Shown: positions 16,780 through 25,463, counted from the stretch's first letter. The stretch is DNA of 36,284 nucleotides from JAXHUH01 sp034211175 (GCA_034211175.1 JAXHUH010000325.1:1-36284), one strand, 5' to 3'. Numbers and translations are program-made. The notes: generated by a model from the letters alone, not told the origin.

Positions 16780-17666
16780 GCGGCATCTGCGAGGGCCGGA
16801 TCGCCATCGTCACCGGCGCCGGCCGGGGCATCGGCCGGGGCCACGCACTCGAGCTGGCCCGTCAGGGCGCGAAGGTCGTCGTCAACGACGTCGGCGGCGC
16901 GGTCGACGGCAGCGGCGAGGACACGACCCAGGCCCAGCTCCTCGTCGACGAGATCCGCGCCGCCGGAGGCGAGGCCGTCCCGAACACCGACGACGTGTCC
17001 GACTGGGAGGGCGCCCAGCGCCTCGTCAACACGGCCATCGAGACGTGGGGCGACCTCCACGTGCTCGTCAACAACGCCGGGATCCTGCGCGACCGGATGC
17101 TGTTCAACATGGGCCCGGACGAGTGGGACGCGGTGATGAAGGTCCACCTGCGGGGCACGTTCGCCCCGACCCGGTGGGCGGCGTCGTACTGGCGGGAGCG
17201 GGCCAAGGCCGGCGAGACCCTCGACGCCCGGGTGATCTGCACGTCGTCGACGTCGGGCCTGTTCGCCAACCCCGGCCAGACGAACTACGGGGCCGCCAAG
17301 TCGGGCATCGCCACGTTCGCCCAGATCGCGGCGAAGGAGCTGGGCCGCTACGGGGTCACGGTCAACGCCATCGCACCGGGCGCCCGCACCCGGATGACCG
17401 AGAACCTCGGCCGCCAGCGCCCGCAGCCCGCCGAGGGCGAGTGGGACGCCCGCGACCCCGACAACATCGCCCCGCTGGTCACGTGGCTGGCCAGCCCGGA
17501 GTCGGCCGAGGTCACCGGCCAGGTGTTCCTCGTCCGAGGCGGTGTCGTCGCCGTGGCGGAGCCGTGGCACCGGGGCCCGTCGATCGACAACCAGGCCCGG
17601 TGGGACCCCGCCGAGCTCGGCGCCGTGGTCCCCAAGCTCGTCGCGCAGGCCGCTGGCCCGGCCTGA
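16776..17666 (+). CDS. SDR family oxidoreductase, MFE-2/3-hydroxyacyl-CoA dehydrogenase-like
   Basis: 296 residues. Rossmann motif TGAGRGIGRG at 13-22, then VVNDVGGAVDGSGED, which is characteristic of the (3R)-hydroxyacyl-CoA dehydrogenase domain of peroxisomal MFE-2 and its bacterial relatives. NNAG, a catalytic Ser (TSSTSG) and Tyr-x-x-x-Lys (NYGAAK) are all present. The ATG follows GGGGGGAGC and overlaps the synthetase stop (ATGA). In this operon it would oxidise a 3-hydroxyacyl-CoA after the dehydrogenase step, but no hydratase or thiolase is encoded here, so the pathway must be completed elsewhere. Last gene of the operon; a strong hairpin follows within 10 bases. Confidence 0.93.
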   Translation: MSGICEGRIAIVTGAGRGIGRGHALELARQGAKVVVNDVGGAVDGSGEDTTQAQLLVDEIRAAGGEAVPNTDDVSDWEGAQRLVNTAIETWGDLHVLVNNAGILRDRMLFNMGPDEWDAVMKVHLRGTFAPTRWAASYWRERAKAGETLDARVICTSSTSGLFANPGQTNYGAAKSGIATFAQIAAKELGRYGVTVNAIAPGARTRMTENLGRQRPQPAEGEWDARDPDNIAPLVTWLASPESAEVTGQVFLVRGGVVAVAEPWHRGPSIDNQARWDPAELGAVVPKLVAQAAGPA

Positions 17667-17674
17667 CGCGTCGA

Positions 17675-17722
17675 CCCGGTCGCAGGGCCCGCCACCGGGG
17701 GGAGGGCGGGCCCGCGACCGGG
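17675..17722. terminator. Strong bidirectional hairpin between convergent genes
   Basis: Arms 17675-17693 and 17705-17722 pair over 18 bp with a single bulged A (17684) and an 11-base loop. It lies 8 bases after the SDR stop and 12 bases before the stop of the converging hydrolase. There is no T-run on either strand. Confidence 0.75.
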
Positions 17723-17734
17723 CCCCACACCGCT

Positions 17735-18616
17735 TCAGATCGTGTGGGTCGTGTGGCTGATGACGGCGTCGACGATGAGGGGCCACAGCGGCTTGGGCAG
17801 GTCGTGGCCCATGTCGCCCAGCATCAGCAGGTTGGCGCCCGGCACCAGCTCGGCGGTGCGCTCCCCGCCCGACGGCATGATCAGGCGGTCGGCCCGGCCG
17901 TGGAGGACCAGCGTCGGCACCGACAGCGCCCGAAGGCCCTCGGCCCGGTGGCCGGACGCGTTGATCGCGGTCATCTGGCGGGTCGCGCCCTCGGGGTAGA
18001 ACGCCCGGTCGTAGGCGGCGCCCGCGGCCTTGGCGGCGTCGTCGGCGTCGTAGTAGCGGGGGCTGCCGAACAGCGCGCCGCGCTCGACCGAGAAGGTGAT
18101 GAAGTCGTCGCGGTCCGTCGGCGGCGGCGTCATCAGCGCGGTCATCGCCTCGGGCGCCGACTGGAAGTAGTCGGGCTCACCGGAGGTCGACATCACCGAG
18201 ATCATCGACGCCACCCGCTCGGGGTGCTCGATGGCCATGGTCTGGACGATCATCCCGCCCATCGACGCACCGAGGATGTGGGCGCGCTCGATGCCGAGGT
18301 GGTCGAGCAGCCCGAAGGCGTCGTCCGACATCGTCGACAGCGTGTAGGGCACCTCGGGCATCGTGCCCTGGCCCCGGGACGCGGCCATGACCGCGGCGGC
18401 GTCGACCTCCACGCCGTCGAGGTGGGTCGACAGGCCGCAGTCGCGGTTGTCGAAGCGGATCACGTAGCGGCCACGGCCGGCGAGGAGCTCGCACAGCTCG
18501 GTGTCGTAGGCCGTCATCTGCGCGGTGAAGCCCATGACGAGCAGCAGTGCCGGGTCGTCGGGCGAACCGAACGTCTCGTAGCAGATGTCGATCCCGTTGG
18601 CCGGTGCGGTCTTCAT
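17735..18616 (-). CDS. Alpha/beta hydrolase
   Basis: 293 residues of the alpha/beta-hydrolase fold 1 family. The nucleophile elbow GASMGG gives Ser118, the acid is Asp in HGRADRLI and the base is His in LGDMGHDLP. An early block, LLLVMGFTAQMTAYD, is the oxyanion-hole region, and RYVIRFDNRDCGLST is strongly conserved in a subgroup of actinobacterial hydrolases. A cap of about 60 residues follows the nucleophile. ATG 18616 begins MKTAPANGI. No signal peptide, so likely cytoplasmic. It is a single-gene unit converging on the acyl-CoA operon; an esterase or lactonase role is possible but unproven. Confidence 0.92.
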   Translation of the reverse strand: MKTAPANGIDICYETFGSPDDPALLLVMGFTAQMTAYDTELCELLAGRGRYVIRFDNRDCGLSTHLDGVEVDAAAVMAASRGQGTMPEVPYTLSTMSDDAFGLLDHLGIERAHILGASMGGMIVQTMAIEHPERVASMISVMSTSGEPDYFQSAPEAMTALMTPPPTDRDDFITFSVERGALFGSPRYYDADDAAKAAGAAYDRAFYPEGATRQMTAINASGHRAEGLRALSVPTLVLHGRADRLIMPSGGERTAELVPGANLLMLGDMGHDLPKPLWPLIVDAVISHTTHTI

Positions 18617-18995
18617 CGCCCGACAATGGCACGCCGGTGCCGGGTACTGCCTCTCCACGGGTGACGAGCGGCACATATGAGACGGGCGGGGTCGAAACCC
18701 GCACCAGGCGTCCTCCCCCTCGCGACGCCCCGCGAGCAGCACCGACCCCCCGGAGCGGGTCGCGAAGGCCACGTGACAGCGGTCGCCCCGCCGCGTGGAC
18801 GAGCTGGGCCGGAGCGACGCGCCACCGGTCCCGCAACACCTCCGTTACCTGGTCGCAGCGCCGTTGGCCAGGCGGAAGCCCCGAACACCGCTCGACGTGG
18901 GCCTGGAGAAGCGACACCCCTTCGTGGCGAACCTGTCGTGAACCACGTGGACCCCCGGCATCCTCGAACGGTTACGACTGAGCGAGGGGATGAGC
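18617..18995. other. 379-bp divergent intergenic region, no gene seen
   Basis: Between the leftward hydrolase and the rightward NUDIX gene. Long open frames cross it on both strands but have biased, repetitive composition and no ribosome-binding sites. A T-arm-like stretch near 18688-18702 was checked as part of a tRNA and does not fit. No clear promoter for the NUDIX gene was found. Confidence 0.5.
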
Positions 18996-19496
18996 GTGCC
19001 CGAGAACCCCAGCGTGAGCGAGAACGTCCGCCAGACGTCCCGTGCGCTCGTGGTCACTCCCGACGACCGGGTGCTGCTCGTCCGCTACGTCGAACGCTCC
19101 CGGGGCGTGCTGCTCACGCCCGGCGGCGGGATCGAGGCGGGCGAGTCCGACCACCAGGCACTACGACGAGAGCTCTTCGAGGAGGTCGGCCTCCGGGACC
19201 CCGACATCGGCCCGCTCGTGTGGACGAGCACCCATCGCCACGTCTACGGCGACTGGGCCGGCCAGACCGACCGCATCTACCTGGTGCGCGCCGAGTGGTT
19301 CGAGCCGTGTCCCGGCCTCGGCTCCGACGCGCTGGGCGCCGAGGGGATCGACGACATCCGCTGGATGCACCGTGGCGAGCTCCGGGTGAGCCCCGACCCG
19401 GTGATGCCGCGCCATCTCCTGCGGGTGCTCGACCGCCTCCTGCCTGACGCGCCGTTCGACCACCAGCCCGACCCGGCGCTGCGCGGCGCCGCCTGA
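18996..19496 (+). CDS. NUDIX hydrolase
   Basis: 166 residues. A perfect Nudix box G-x5-E-x7-R-E-U-x-E-E-x-G-U begins GGIEAGESD and ends RELFEEVGL, so it hydrolyses a nucleoside diphosphate linked to some other moiety using Mg2+ or Mn2+. The C-terminal part includes DDIRWMHRGEL, typical of MutT-like members. I prefer GTG 18996 because GAGGGG lies six bases upstream; the ATG at 18990 directly abuts that site and would add two residues. Single-gene unit ended by a large hairpin. Substrate not predictable. Confidence 0.92.
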   Translation: MPENPSVSENVRQTSRALVVTPDDRVLLVRYVERSRGVLLTPGGGIEAGESDHQALRRELFEEVGLRDPDIGPLVWTSTHRHVYGDWAGQTDRIYLVRAEWFEPCPGLGSDALGAEGIDDIRWMHRGELRVSPDPVMPRHLLRVLDRLLPDAPFDHQPDPALRGAA

Positions 19497-19522
19497 CCAC
19501 AGCCGGCGAGCCACACGCGGTG

Positions 19523-19567
19523 CTGGCACGCACCCACGACCGTCTCGTGGTCGTGAGTGCGTGCCAG
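19523..19567. terminator. 19-bp bidirectional hairpin between convergent genes
   Basis: Arms 19523-19541 and 19549-19567 pair perfectly except one C:A mismatch (19534/19556), with a 7-base loop. It lies between the NUDIX stop at 19496 and the stop of pyruvate phosphate dikinase at 19614. No T-run. Confidence 0.8.
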
Positions 19568-19613
19568 TTCGCCCGGGCGAGCCGCGAGGGCCGCGCCCGT
19601 TCAGGCGGTGGGG

Positions 19614-22247
19614 TCAGGCGCCGACGTCGGTCTCGCCGTCGGCCTCCAGCAGGGCGTGGGCCGCCGCCAGGCGGGCGACGGGCACGCGGAACGGTGAGCA
19701 GGACACGTAGTCGAGGCCGAGCTCGACGAACAGGGCGATCGACTCGGGATCGCCGCCGTGCTCGCCGCACACCCCGACCAGCAGGTTCGGGTTCGCCGCC
19801 CGGCCGGTCTCGGTGCCCATGCGCACGAGCTGGCCGACGCCGCGACGATCGATCGTGTCGAACGGATCGCGGTCGAGCAGGCTCTGCTCGAGGTAGGTGC
19901 TCATCATCCGGCCCTCGACGTCGTCGCGGGAGAACCCGAACGTCATCTGGGTCAGGTCGTTGGTGCCGAACGAGAAGAAGTCGGCGGCCTTGGCGATCTC
20001 CGACGCCAGGAGCGCGGCCCTCGGCGTCTCGATCATCGTGCCGATGTGGATCTCGCCGCTCACCCCGGCGGCGCCGAGCACCGAGTCGACCTCCTCGGAC
20101 ACCCAACGGCGCACGAGGTCGAGCTCGGCCCGGTCGACGACGAGCGGGATCATGATCTCGACCGTCGGCGAACCGCCGGCGATCACCCGCTCGACGACGG
20201 CCTCGGCCAGCGCCCGGGCCTGCATCCGGTAGAGCCCGTCCTTGACGATCCCGAGGCGGACGCCCCGGGTGCCGAGCATCGGGTTCTCCTCCTGCCACAG
20301 GCGGGCGGCGGCGACGAGCTTGGCCTCCTCGCCCCGGACGCCCTTCGTCTCGGCGGCGACGATCTCCTCGATGCCGGGGAGGAACTCGTGGAGCGGTGGG
20401 TCGAGCAGCCGCACGGTGACCGGCAGCCCGTCCATCGCCTCGAGGATCTCGACGAAGTCGCTCCGCTGCAGCTCGGCGAGCGCGTCGAGCGCGGCCACCT
20501 CGTCCTCGGGGTCGGTGGCGAGGATCATCTTCTGCACGTACGGCAGACGCTCGCCGAGGAACATGTGCTCGGTCCGGCACAGGCCGATGCCGGTCGCGCC
20601 CCACTGGCGGGCGCGGGCCGCGTCGGGACCGGTGTCGGCGTTGGCGCGGATGGCGATGCGGTCCTGGCGGACCTCGTCGGCCCACTCCATGATCGTGTCG
20701 AACTCGGCGGGCGGTGACGCATCGACCAGCTCGAGCGCACCGAGCATGACCGTGCCGGTCGTGCCGTCGATCGAGATGGTCTGGCCCTCGCGCACGGTGA
20801 GGCCGTCGACGGAGAAGTTCTTGCCGGCGATCACGATCGACTCGGCGCCGACGACGGCCGGGATGCCCCAGCCGCGGGCGACGACTGCGGCGTGGCTCAC
20901 GAGGCCACCGCGGGTGGTGAGGATGCCCTTGGAGACCTGCATGCCCCGCACGTCGTCGGGTGAGGTCTCGACCCGCACGAGGATGACGTCCTCGCCCCGC
21001 TCGCTGGCGGCCAGCGCGTCGTCGGCGGTGAAGTAGGCGTTGCCGACTGCGCCGCCGGGCGAGGCGGCCAGGCCCTTGGCGATCGGATCGCCCGCACCCT
21101 CGAAGCGGGGGTGGAGCACCTGGTCGACGTGCTCGGGCCGCACCCGGGCGAGCGCCTCGGTGCGGGAGAGCGCGATGCGGTCGTCGTTGGTCATCGCCAC
21201 CGCGAGGCGCAGCGCGGCGGCGCCGGAGCGCTTGCCGACGCGGGTCTGGAGCATCCAGAGCTTGCCCTGCTCGATGGTGAACTCGACGTCGCACATGTCG
21301 CGGTAGTGCTCCTCGAGCCGGTCGAGGTAGCCGACCAGCTCGGCGTGCACCGTCGGGAACACGTCGGCGAGCGCCGAGATCGGCAGCGTCGTGCGGATGC
21401 CGGCCACGACGTCCTCGCCCTGGGCGTTGACCAGGAAGTCGCCGTACGCGCCGCTGGCCCCGGTGGCGGGTTCGCGGGTGAAGGCGACACCGGTGCCGGA
21501 GCGCTCGTCGCGGTTGCCGAACACCATCGCCTGGACGTTCACCGCGGTGCCGAGGTCGTGGGCGATGTGCTCACGGTTGCGGTAGGCGACGGCGCGGGGG
21601 TTGCTCCAGGACCGGAACACCGCCTCGACCGCGCCCCGCAGCTGCTCCTGGGGGTCCTGGGGGAACGGCTTGCCGGTCCGCTCGAGGACGAGGTCCTTGT
21701 AGGTGTTGACCACGAGCTGGAGGACCGTCGGGGGTACCGAGGCGTCGTCGCGCACGCCGGCGAGGGCCTTCGCGCCCTCGAAGCGCTCCTCGAAGTCGTC
21801 GGCCACGCCGAGGACGACCCTCGAGTACATCATCACGAAGCGGCGGTAGGAGTCGTAGGCGAAGCGGGGGTCGGTGCGCTGGGCGAGACCGGCGACGGTC
21901 TCGTCGTTGAGCCCGAGGTCGAGGACCGTGTCCATCATCCCCGGCATCGAGAACTTGGCGCCCGAGCGGACGCTGACGAGCAGCGGGTCGTCGCGATCGC
22001 CGAGCGTCTGGCCGCGGTGCTTCTCGAGCTCGGCGACGTGCTGGGCGATCTCATCTTCGAGGCCGTCGGGCCACCCACTCCTCACGTAGGCCCGGCAGGC
22101 CTCGGTACTGATCGTGAAGCCCGGCGGCACCGGAAGCTTCAGGACCGAGGTCATCTCGGCGAGGTTGGCACCCTTGCCGCCCAGGAGGTCTTTTGCCTCG
22201 CGCGGGGGACGGTCGTGGGCGTGGTCGAAGGCGAACACATAGGTCAC
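19614..22247 (-). CDS. ppdK: Pyruvate, phosphate dikinase
   Basis: 877 residues, the usual length. Interconverts pyruvate, ATP and phosphate with phosphoenolpyruvate, AMP and pyrophosphate. The N-terminal ATP-grasp region starts with DLLGGKGANLAEM; the swivelling phospho-histidine domain has GGLVSHAAVVARGWG with catalytic His452; the C-terminal TIM barrel has LGTRGVRLG, GTNDLTQMTFGFSRDD and the catalytic Cys in GVCGEHGG. The residue two before the His is Val450, where most relatives have the Thr that the PDRP regulatory protein phosphorylates. GTG 22247 follows GGGAG at six bases, with a TAGCGT -10-like element further upstream. It runs divergent to prephenate dehydratase; both concern phosphoenolpyruvate or aromatic supply. 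Confidence 0.97.
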   Translation of the reverse strand: MTYVFAFDHAHDRPPREAKDLLGGKGANLAEMTSVLKLPVPPGFTISTEACRAYVRSGWPDGLEDEIAQHVAELEKHRGQTLGDRDDPLLVSVRSGAKFSMPGMMDTVLDLGLNDETVAGLAQRTDPRFAYDSYRRFVMMYSRVVLGVADDFEERFEGAKALAGVRDDASVPPTVLQLVVNTYKDLVLERTGKPFPQDPQEQLRGAVEAVFRSWSNPRAVAYRNREHIAHDLGTAVNVQAMVFGNRDERSGTGVAFTREPATGASGAYGDFLVNAQGEDVVAGIRTTLPISALADVFPTVHAELVGYLDRLEEHYRDMCDVEFTIEQGKLWMLQTRVGKRSGAAALRLAVAMTNDDRIALSRTEALARVRPEHVDQVLHPRFEGAGDPIAKGLAASPGGAVGNAYFTADDALAASERGEDVILVRVETSPDDVRGMQVSKGILTTRGGLVSHAAVVARGWGIPAVVGAESIVIAGKNFSVDGLTVREGQTISIDGTTGTVMLGALELVDASPPAEFDTIMEWADEVRQDRIAIRANADTGPDAARARQWGATGIGLCRTEHMFLGERLPYVQKMILATDPEDEVAALDALAELQRSDFVEILEAMDGLPVTVRLLDPPLHEFLPGIEEIVAAETKGVRGEEAKLVAAARLWQEENPMLGTRGVRLGIVKDGLYRMQARALAEAVVERVIAGGSPTVEIMIPLVVDRAELDLVRRWVSEEVDSVLGAAGVSGEIHIGTMIETPRAALLASEIAKAADFFSFGTNDLTQMTFGFSRDDVEGRMMSTYLEQSLLDRDPFDTIDRRGVGQLVRMGTETGRAANPNLLVGVCGEHGGDPESIALFVELGLDYVSCSPFRVPVARLAAAHALLEADGETDVGA

Positions 22248-22458
22248 GGGTCGCTCCCTTCTCCGTTGCGAACGCTACCGATGACGAAAGACCTGGTCAC
22301 GGGACAAGGGTCGGCAATGGCCGAGTCCTTCGGCCCGACCGTCCGACCTTGCCGCGCGCCACGTGGCCGGCCCGCCGCGGCGATCGGCGTTCCATCAGGG
22401 CGGGCCGCGGGACCGGGCGTGGGACCGGGGGCCGACACCGGCGGCTCGCTGGGTCCGG

Positions 22459-22464
22459 TAGCCT
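22459..22464 (+). promoter_or_regulatory. -10 element for prephenate dehydratase
   Basis: TAGCCT, 9 bases before the GTG at 22474, with no ribosome-binding site between them; suggests a leaderless or near-leaderless transcript. Confidence 0.4.
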
Positions 22465-22473
22465 TTCGCCCCC

Positions 22474-23292
22474 GTGACCATCGGGTACCAGGGCGAAGCA
22501 CATTCCTACAGCCACCTCGCGTCGGGAGAGCTCTTTCCCGGCGCGGAGCGCATCGGCTTCGCGAGCTTCGTCGCCGCGTTCGACGCGCTCGAGAACGGCG
22601 AGGTCGAGTGCCTGGTGATGCCGATCGAGAACTCGACGACCGGCAGCGTCCTGCCGGTGCTCGACCGCCTCGTCGGCAACGGTGTGCGCATCGTCGCCGA
22701 GCACCTCGTCGAGGTGCGCCACGCGCTGCTGGCCCACCCGAGCGCGACGCTCGAGACGATCGAGCAGGTCCACTCGCACCCCGAGGCGCTGTCGCAGGCG
22801 CAGGGGTTCCTCGTCCACCACGGCCTGGAGCCGATGCCGGAGCACGACACCGCCGGCGCGGTGCGGCTGGTGGCGGAGCGGGGCGACCCCCGCCAGGCGG
22901 TGCTGGCCCGACCGGCGGCCGGTGAGGCCCACGGGCTGGTGGTGCTGAAGCACGACGTGATCGACCGGGACCACAACACGACCCGGTTCGTGGTGCTCGA
23001 GCGGGGCAAGGCCCTGGTGGTGCCCGACGGCGACAAGACGTCGATCGTCTTCGAGACCCGCCACGAGCCCGGTGCGCTGGCCCTGGCGCTCACCGAGCTG
23101 GGCCTGCGCGGCGCGAACCTGACGAGGATCGAGTCCCGCCCGTCGGAGACGGCGTGGAACTACCGCATGTTCGTCGACCTGCGCCACGCCCCCGGCTCCG
23201 ACGGGTTCACGTCGGTGTTCGAGCCGCCGCTGGCCAACCTGGCGTCGTTCCTCCACCTCGGCACCTACAAGGCCGCGACCCCCGCCGACTGA
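22474..23292 (+). CDS. pheA: Prephenate dehydratase
   Basis: 272 residues, monofunctional. Converts prephenate to phenylpyruvate in phenylalanine biosynthesis. The catalytic domain shows IGYQGEAHSYSH at the start, PIENSTTGSV near 49, HPEALSQAQGFL near 109 and the hallmark TRF in NTTRFVVL near 169. A C-terminal ACT domain (about 185-265) has HEPGALALALTELG and LTRIESRPS, the phenylalanine-binding signatures, so feedback inhibition is expected. The start has no Shine-Dalgarno sequence; a -10-like TAGCCT lies just upstream. Divergent from ppdK with about 225 bases between. It stops 26 bases before the converging gene. Confidence 0.96.
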   Translation: MTIGYQGEAHSYSHLASGELFPGAERIGFASFVAAFDALENGEVECLVMPIENSTTGSVLPVLDRLVGNGVRIVAEHLVEVRHALLAHPSATLETIEQVHSHPEALSQAQGFLVHHGLEPMPEHDTAGAVRLVAERGDPRQAVLARPAAGEAHGLVVLKHDVIDRDHNTTRFVVLERGKALVVPDGDKTSIVFETRHEPGALALALTELGLRGANLTRIESRPSETAWNYRMFVDLRHAPGSDGFTSVFEPPLANLASFLHLGTYKAATPAD

Positions 23293-23318
23293 GCCGGGAC
23301 GGCTGCCCGACGGGCGGG

Positions 23319-24010
23319 TCAGTCCTCGCGCACGAGCGCATCGTCGTACGACACGACCTCGACCGTCGTCGGGACGCGCTCGGTGAGCGCCGCGGCCAGG
23401 TCGTTTCCGCAGCCGACGTAGAGCGACCAGAAGTCGACGTCGGTCGCCACGAACCACCGCTGATCGTCCGGCCAGCACAGGCCCGGGCGCTGCCAGTCGA
23501 ACATCCCGCCCGGGCAGCGCAACCGGGTCGCCGCATCGACCCGGCCGGTCAGCAGGATGTACGTGCGATCAGGCAGGACGAGGTGCGCCAGCAAGGCCAA
23601 CTCGGCGCGGATCGCGGCGTTGCGGCGGGCATCCTCGTCGCGCAGGCGTGCCCGCTCATGCTCCAGCGCGCGACGCGGGCAGACCCCTCCAGCGGCGTAC
23701 GTGAGGCGACGCGGGTCGAGACGTTGGCCCAGCCGTTTCCCTCCCAGACCCCGAACCACGCCCGCCCGGGCGTCGACGTGTGGGCTGCGCCGGCCGTCGC
23801 GACCGCCTCCCACACGGAGCGGCAGGCAGCCCACCAGTCCTCCACCTCCGGGTCGGGCGCGTGCACCCGGAGCACGACCGGGTAGTCGTTCGGCACGAGC
23901 GACCCGACGCTCCACCCGCTGCGGCGCGCACCGTCGATCCACGCGGCGGGCTCGGTCGTCGCCGCCGCTTCGACGTGATCGCCGAAGATCGATCCCTCCG
24001 CCGAGGTCAC
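23319..24010 (-). pseudogene. Conserved actinobacterial hypothetical protein, apparent one-base frameshift
   Basis: From GTG 24010 the frame encodes WIDGARRSGW, GSLVPNDYPVVLRVHAP and HTSTPGRAWFGVWEGNGW, then turns to nonsense. A second frame picks up at about 23700 with LTYAAGG, LLAHLVLPDRTYILLTG, GGMFDWQRP, LCWPDDQRWFVATDVD and YVGCGNDLAAAL, ending at 23319. Joined they make one protein of about 230 residues with the pattern of a widespread, unnamed actinobacterial family (GSLVP...HT.TP..CWF.LW... then WPDDRAWFVATDVD..YVGG). The span of 692 bases is one short of a multiple of three, so one base seems lost within about 23690-23760. GTG overlaps the stop of the upstream gene as GTGA. Function unknown. 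Confidence 0.65.
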
Positions 24011-24606
24011 GGCTGGTGGAAGCGTCGGAGCTGGTCGAGGCGCGCCTCGAACCGAAGGTTGAGATCGTCGACTCGTCGGAGCCCGTGACTACGGGTGAAG
24101 GTGCCGAGCCCGAGCCCGCGACCCTCGACGAGCAGGACGACGTCGCCGACGACGAGCTCGACGAGCCACTCCTCGTCCGAGCCGGCCGCACGCGATGCCG
24201 CGACCGGGGCGTCGTCGACGTCGACGGTCATCCCGGCGGGCGCCGCTCGGAGCGCCGAACGACCGCCGTGGCGTGCGAGGACGTCGAACGCCGGGTCGTC
24301 GTCGGAGCCGCGGTCGTCGAGGCCGCGGCCGTCGGGCACGAGGGTGTGCACGTGGACCTCCGGCTCGTCGGGCTGCCAGGGGACGCCGTGGGCGATGCCG
24401 ACGTGGTCGAGCGAGTAGCCGGTCCAGGAGACGTCGCCGAGCGCGCGGGGCCCGGTCCATCGGTCGTCGAGCTCGAAGGCGGGGTGCCCGGATCGCTGGA
24501 GCCGGTCGTGGTGCTCCCGTTCCCGGCGCTCGACGTCGTCCCACGACCTCGCACCACCGAACTGCATGTCGCTGCGTCTCCCGAGTCGGTCGGAGCTGAC
24601 CTGCAT
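24007..24606 (-). CDS. Hypothetical protein
   Basis: 199 residues, not recognised. The N-terminal third has WDDVERREREHHDRL and FELDDRWTGPRALGDVSW; the middle has VHVHTLVPDGRGLDDRGSDDDP; the C-terminal part contains a hydrophobic strand, EWLVELVVGDVVLLVEGRGLGLGTF. No signal peptide or membrane helix. The ATG at 24606 lies five bases after TACCGT (minus strand) and lacks a Shine-Dalgarno site, suggesting a leaderless transcript; an in-frame ATG at 24567 is the alternative. It overlaps the following gene by 4 bp, so the two are co-translated. Both may handle related substrates, but nothing in the sequence says which. Confidence 0.7.
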   Translation of the reverse strand: MQVSSDRLGRRSDMQFGGARSWDDVERREREHHDRLQRSGHPAFELDDRWTGPRALGDVSWTGYSLDHVGIAHGVPWQPDEPEVHVHTLVPDGRGLDDRGSDDDPAFDVLARHGGRSALRAAPAGMTVDVDDAPVAASRAAGSDEEWLVELVVGDVVLLVEGRGLGLGTFTRSHGLRRVDDLNLRFEARLDQLRRFHQP

Positions 24607-24611
24607 GGCCG

Positions 24612-24617
24612 ACGGTA
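24612..24617 (-). promoter_or_regulatory. -10 element for a leaderless transcript
   Basis: TACCGT on the minus strand, 5 bases before the ATG at 24606. Confidence 0.4.
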
Positions 24618-24670
24618 TCGCCGGCCGGCGACCGTGGCCGCCGGTCGACGGCGGGCGAGCCGTGGGCGTG

Positions 24671-25429
24671 TCAGGAAGGCGCGAGCAGGTCGAGGGCGAT
24701 GTCGAGGAGCTGGTCGAGGGCGGCGTGGGTGCGCTCGTGGAGCATGGCGGGCTCCCACGACTCGGCGAGGACGTCGCTGATGGCGAAGGCGCTGGCGATG
24801 TCGACACCCCGGTGGGCGGCGACGGTGAAGAGGGCGGCGGCTTCCATCTCGACGCAGAGGACACCCTCGGCCCGGTAGTGCTCGACCTCGGCGCGGGTCT
24901 CCCGGTAGGGCGTGTCGATGGTCCAGGACGTGCCGGGCCGCAGCGGCAGGCCGCGTTCGGTGATGGCGCGGCCGAGGTGTTCGGTGAGCGCCGGTGAGGG
25001 ATGGGCGTGGGTGGCGGGCTCGGCGTAGTGATGGGACACGCCCTCGTCGCGGACGGCGCGTTCGCACAGCACGACGTCACCGATCGAGAGGTCGTGCTGG
25101 AGCCCGCCGGCGGTGCCGATGCTGGCGAAGCGGCGGACGCCGTGGGCGATCAGCTCCTCGAGGACCGCTGCGGCGGCGGGTGCGCCGATGCCGAACCCGC
25201 CGATGACCCCGACGGGGCCGCCGGGCCCGTCGAGGAGCTGGAGTCGCCACGCCGCCGGCCGGGCCTGCTTGCGCACCCGACCCCAGAGGGCGCGGTCGTA
25301 GCAGAGGATGACCCCGTCGGGTGGTTCGAAGTCGCCGAGCGCGCCGCTGTCTCGGAGGTAGGCGACGTAGGCGGCAGGCTCGATGAGGGAGTCGTGGGCA
25401 TGCTTGCCGGGGAAGTTGGGGTACGGCAC
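24671..25429 (-). CDS. Nucleoside phosphorylase family protein (PNP/UDP type)
   Basis: 252 residues of the PNP_UDP_1 superfamily, which cleaves nucleosides to base and ribose-1-phosphate (or ribose for nucleosidases). Motifs: GGFGIGAPAAAAVLEEL near 93, the phosphate/ribose loop SIGTAGGLQHDLSIGDVVL near 118 and the ribose-binding VEMEAAALFTVA near 205, followed by an Asp (AISDVL) in the base-binding loop. Closest in pattern to uridine phosphorylase-like proteins; the exact base is uncertain. GTG 25429 (begins VPYPNFPGKH) has a GGAG about nine bases upstream. It follows the MOSC gene by 34 bases in the same direction, so probably the same transcript. Confidence 0.88.
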   Translation of the reverse strand: MPYPNFPGKHAHDSLIEPAAYVAYLRDSGALGDFEPPDGVILCYDRALWGRVRKQARPAAWRLQLLDGPGGPVGVIGGFGIGAPAAAAVLEELIAHGVRRFASIGTAGGLQHDLSIGDVVLCERAVRDEGVSHHYAEPATHAHPSPALTEHLGRAITERGLPLRPGTSWTIDTPYRETRAEVEHYRAEGVLCVEMEAAALFTVAAHRGVDIASAFAISDVLAESWEPAMLHERTHAALDQLLDIALDLLAPS

Positions 25430-25463
25430 CCGCTCGTCTCCGTGGTGAGGGTGGTGCCGGCGA

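Noticed and set aside
18677..18720. tRNA T-arm-like sequence (GGGGTCGAAACCC) with a following ACCA
   Set aside because: The loop does not have TTCRA directly after the stem G on either strand, and no D-arm, anticodon arm or acceptor stem could be found around it.
18677..19447. Plus-strand 256-codon frame overlapping the NUDIX gene
   Set aside because: Begins without a ribosome-binding site and overlaps a NUDIX gene with a perfect catalytic box in another frame.
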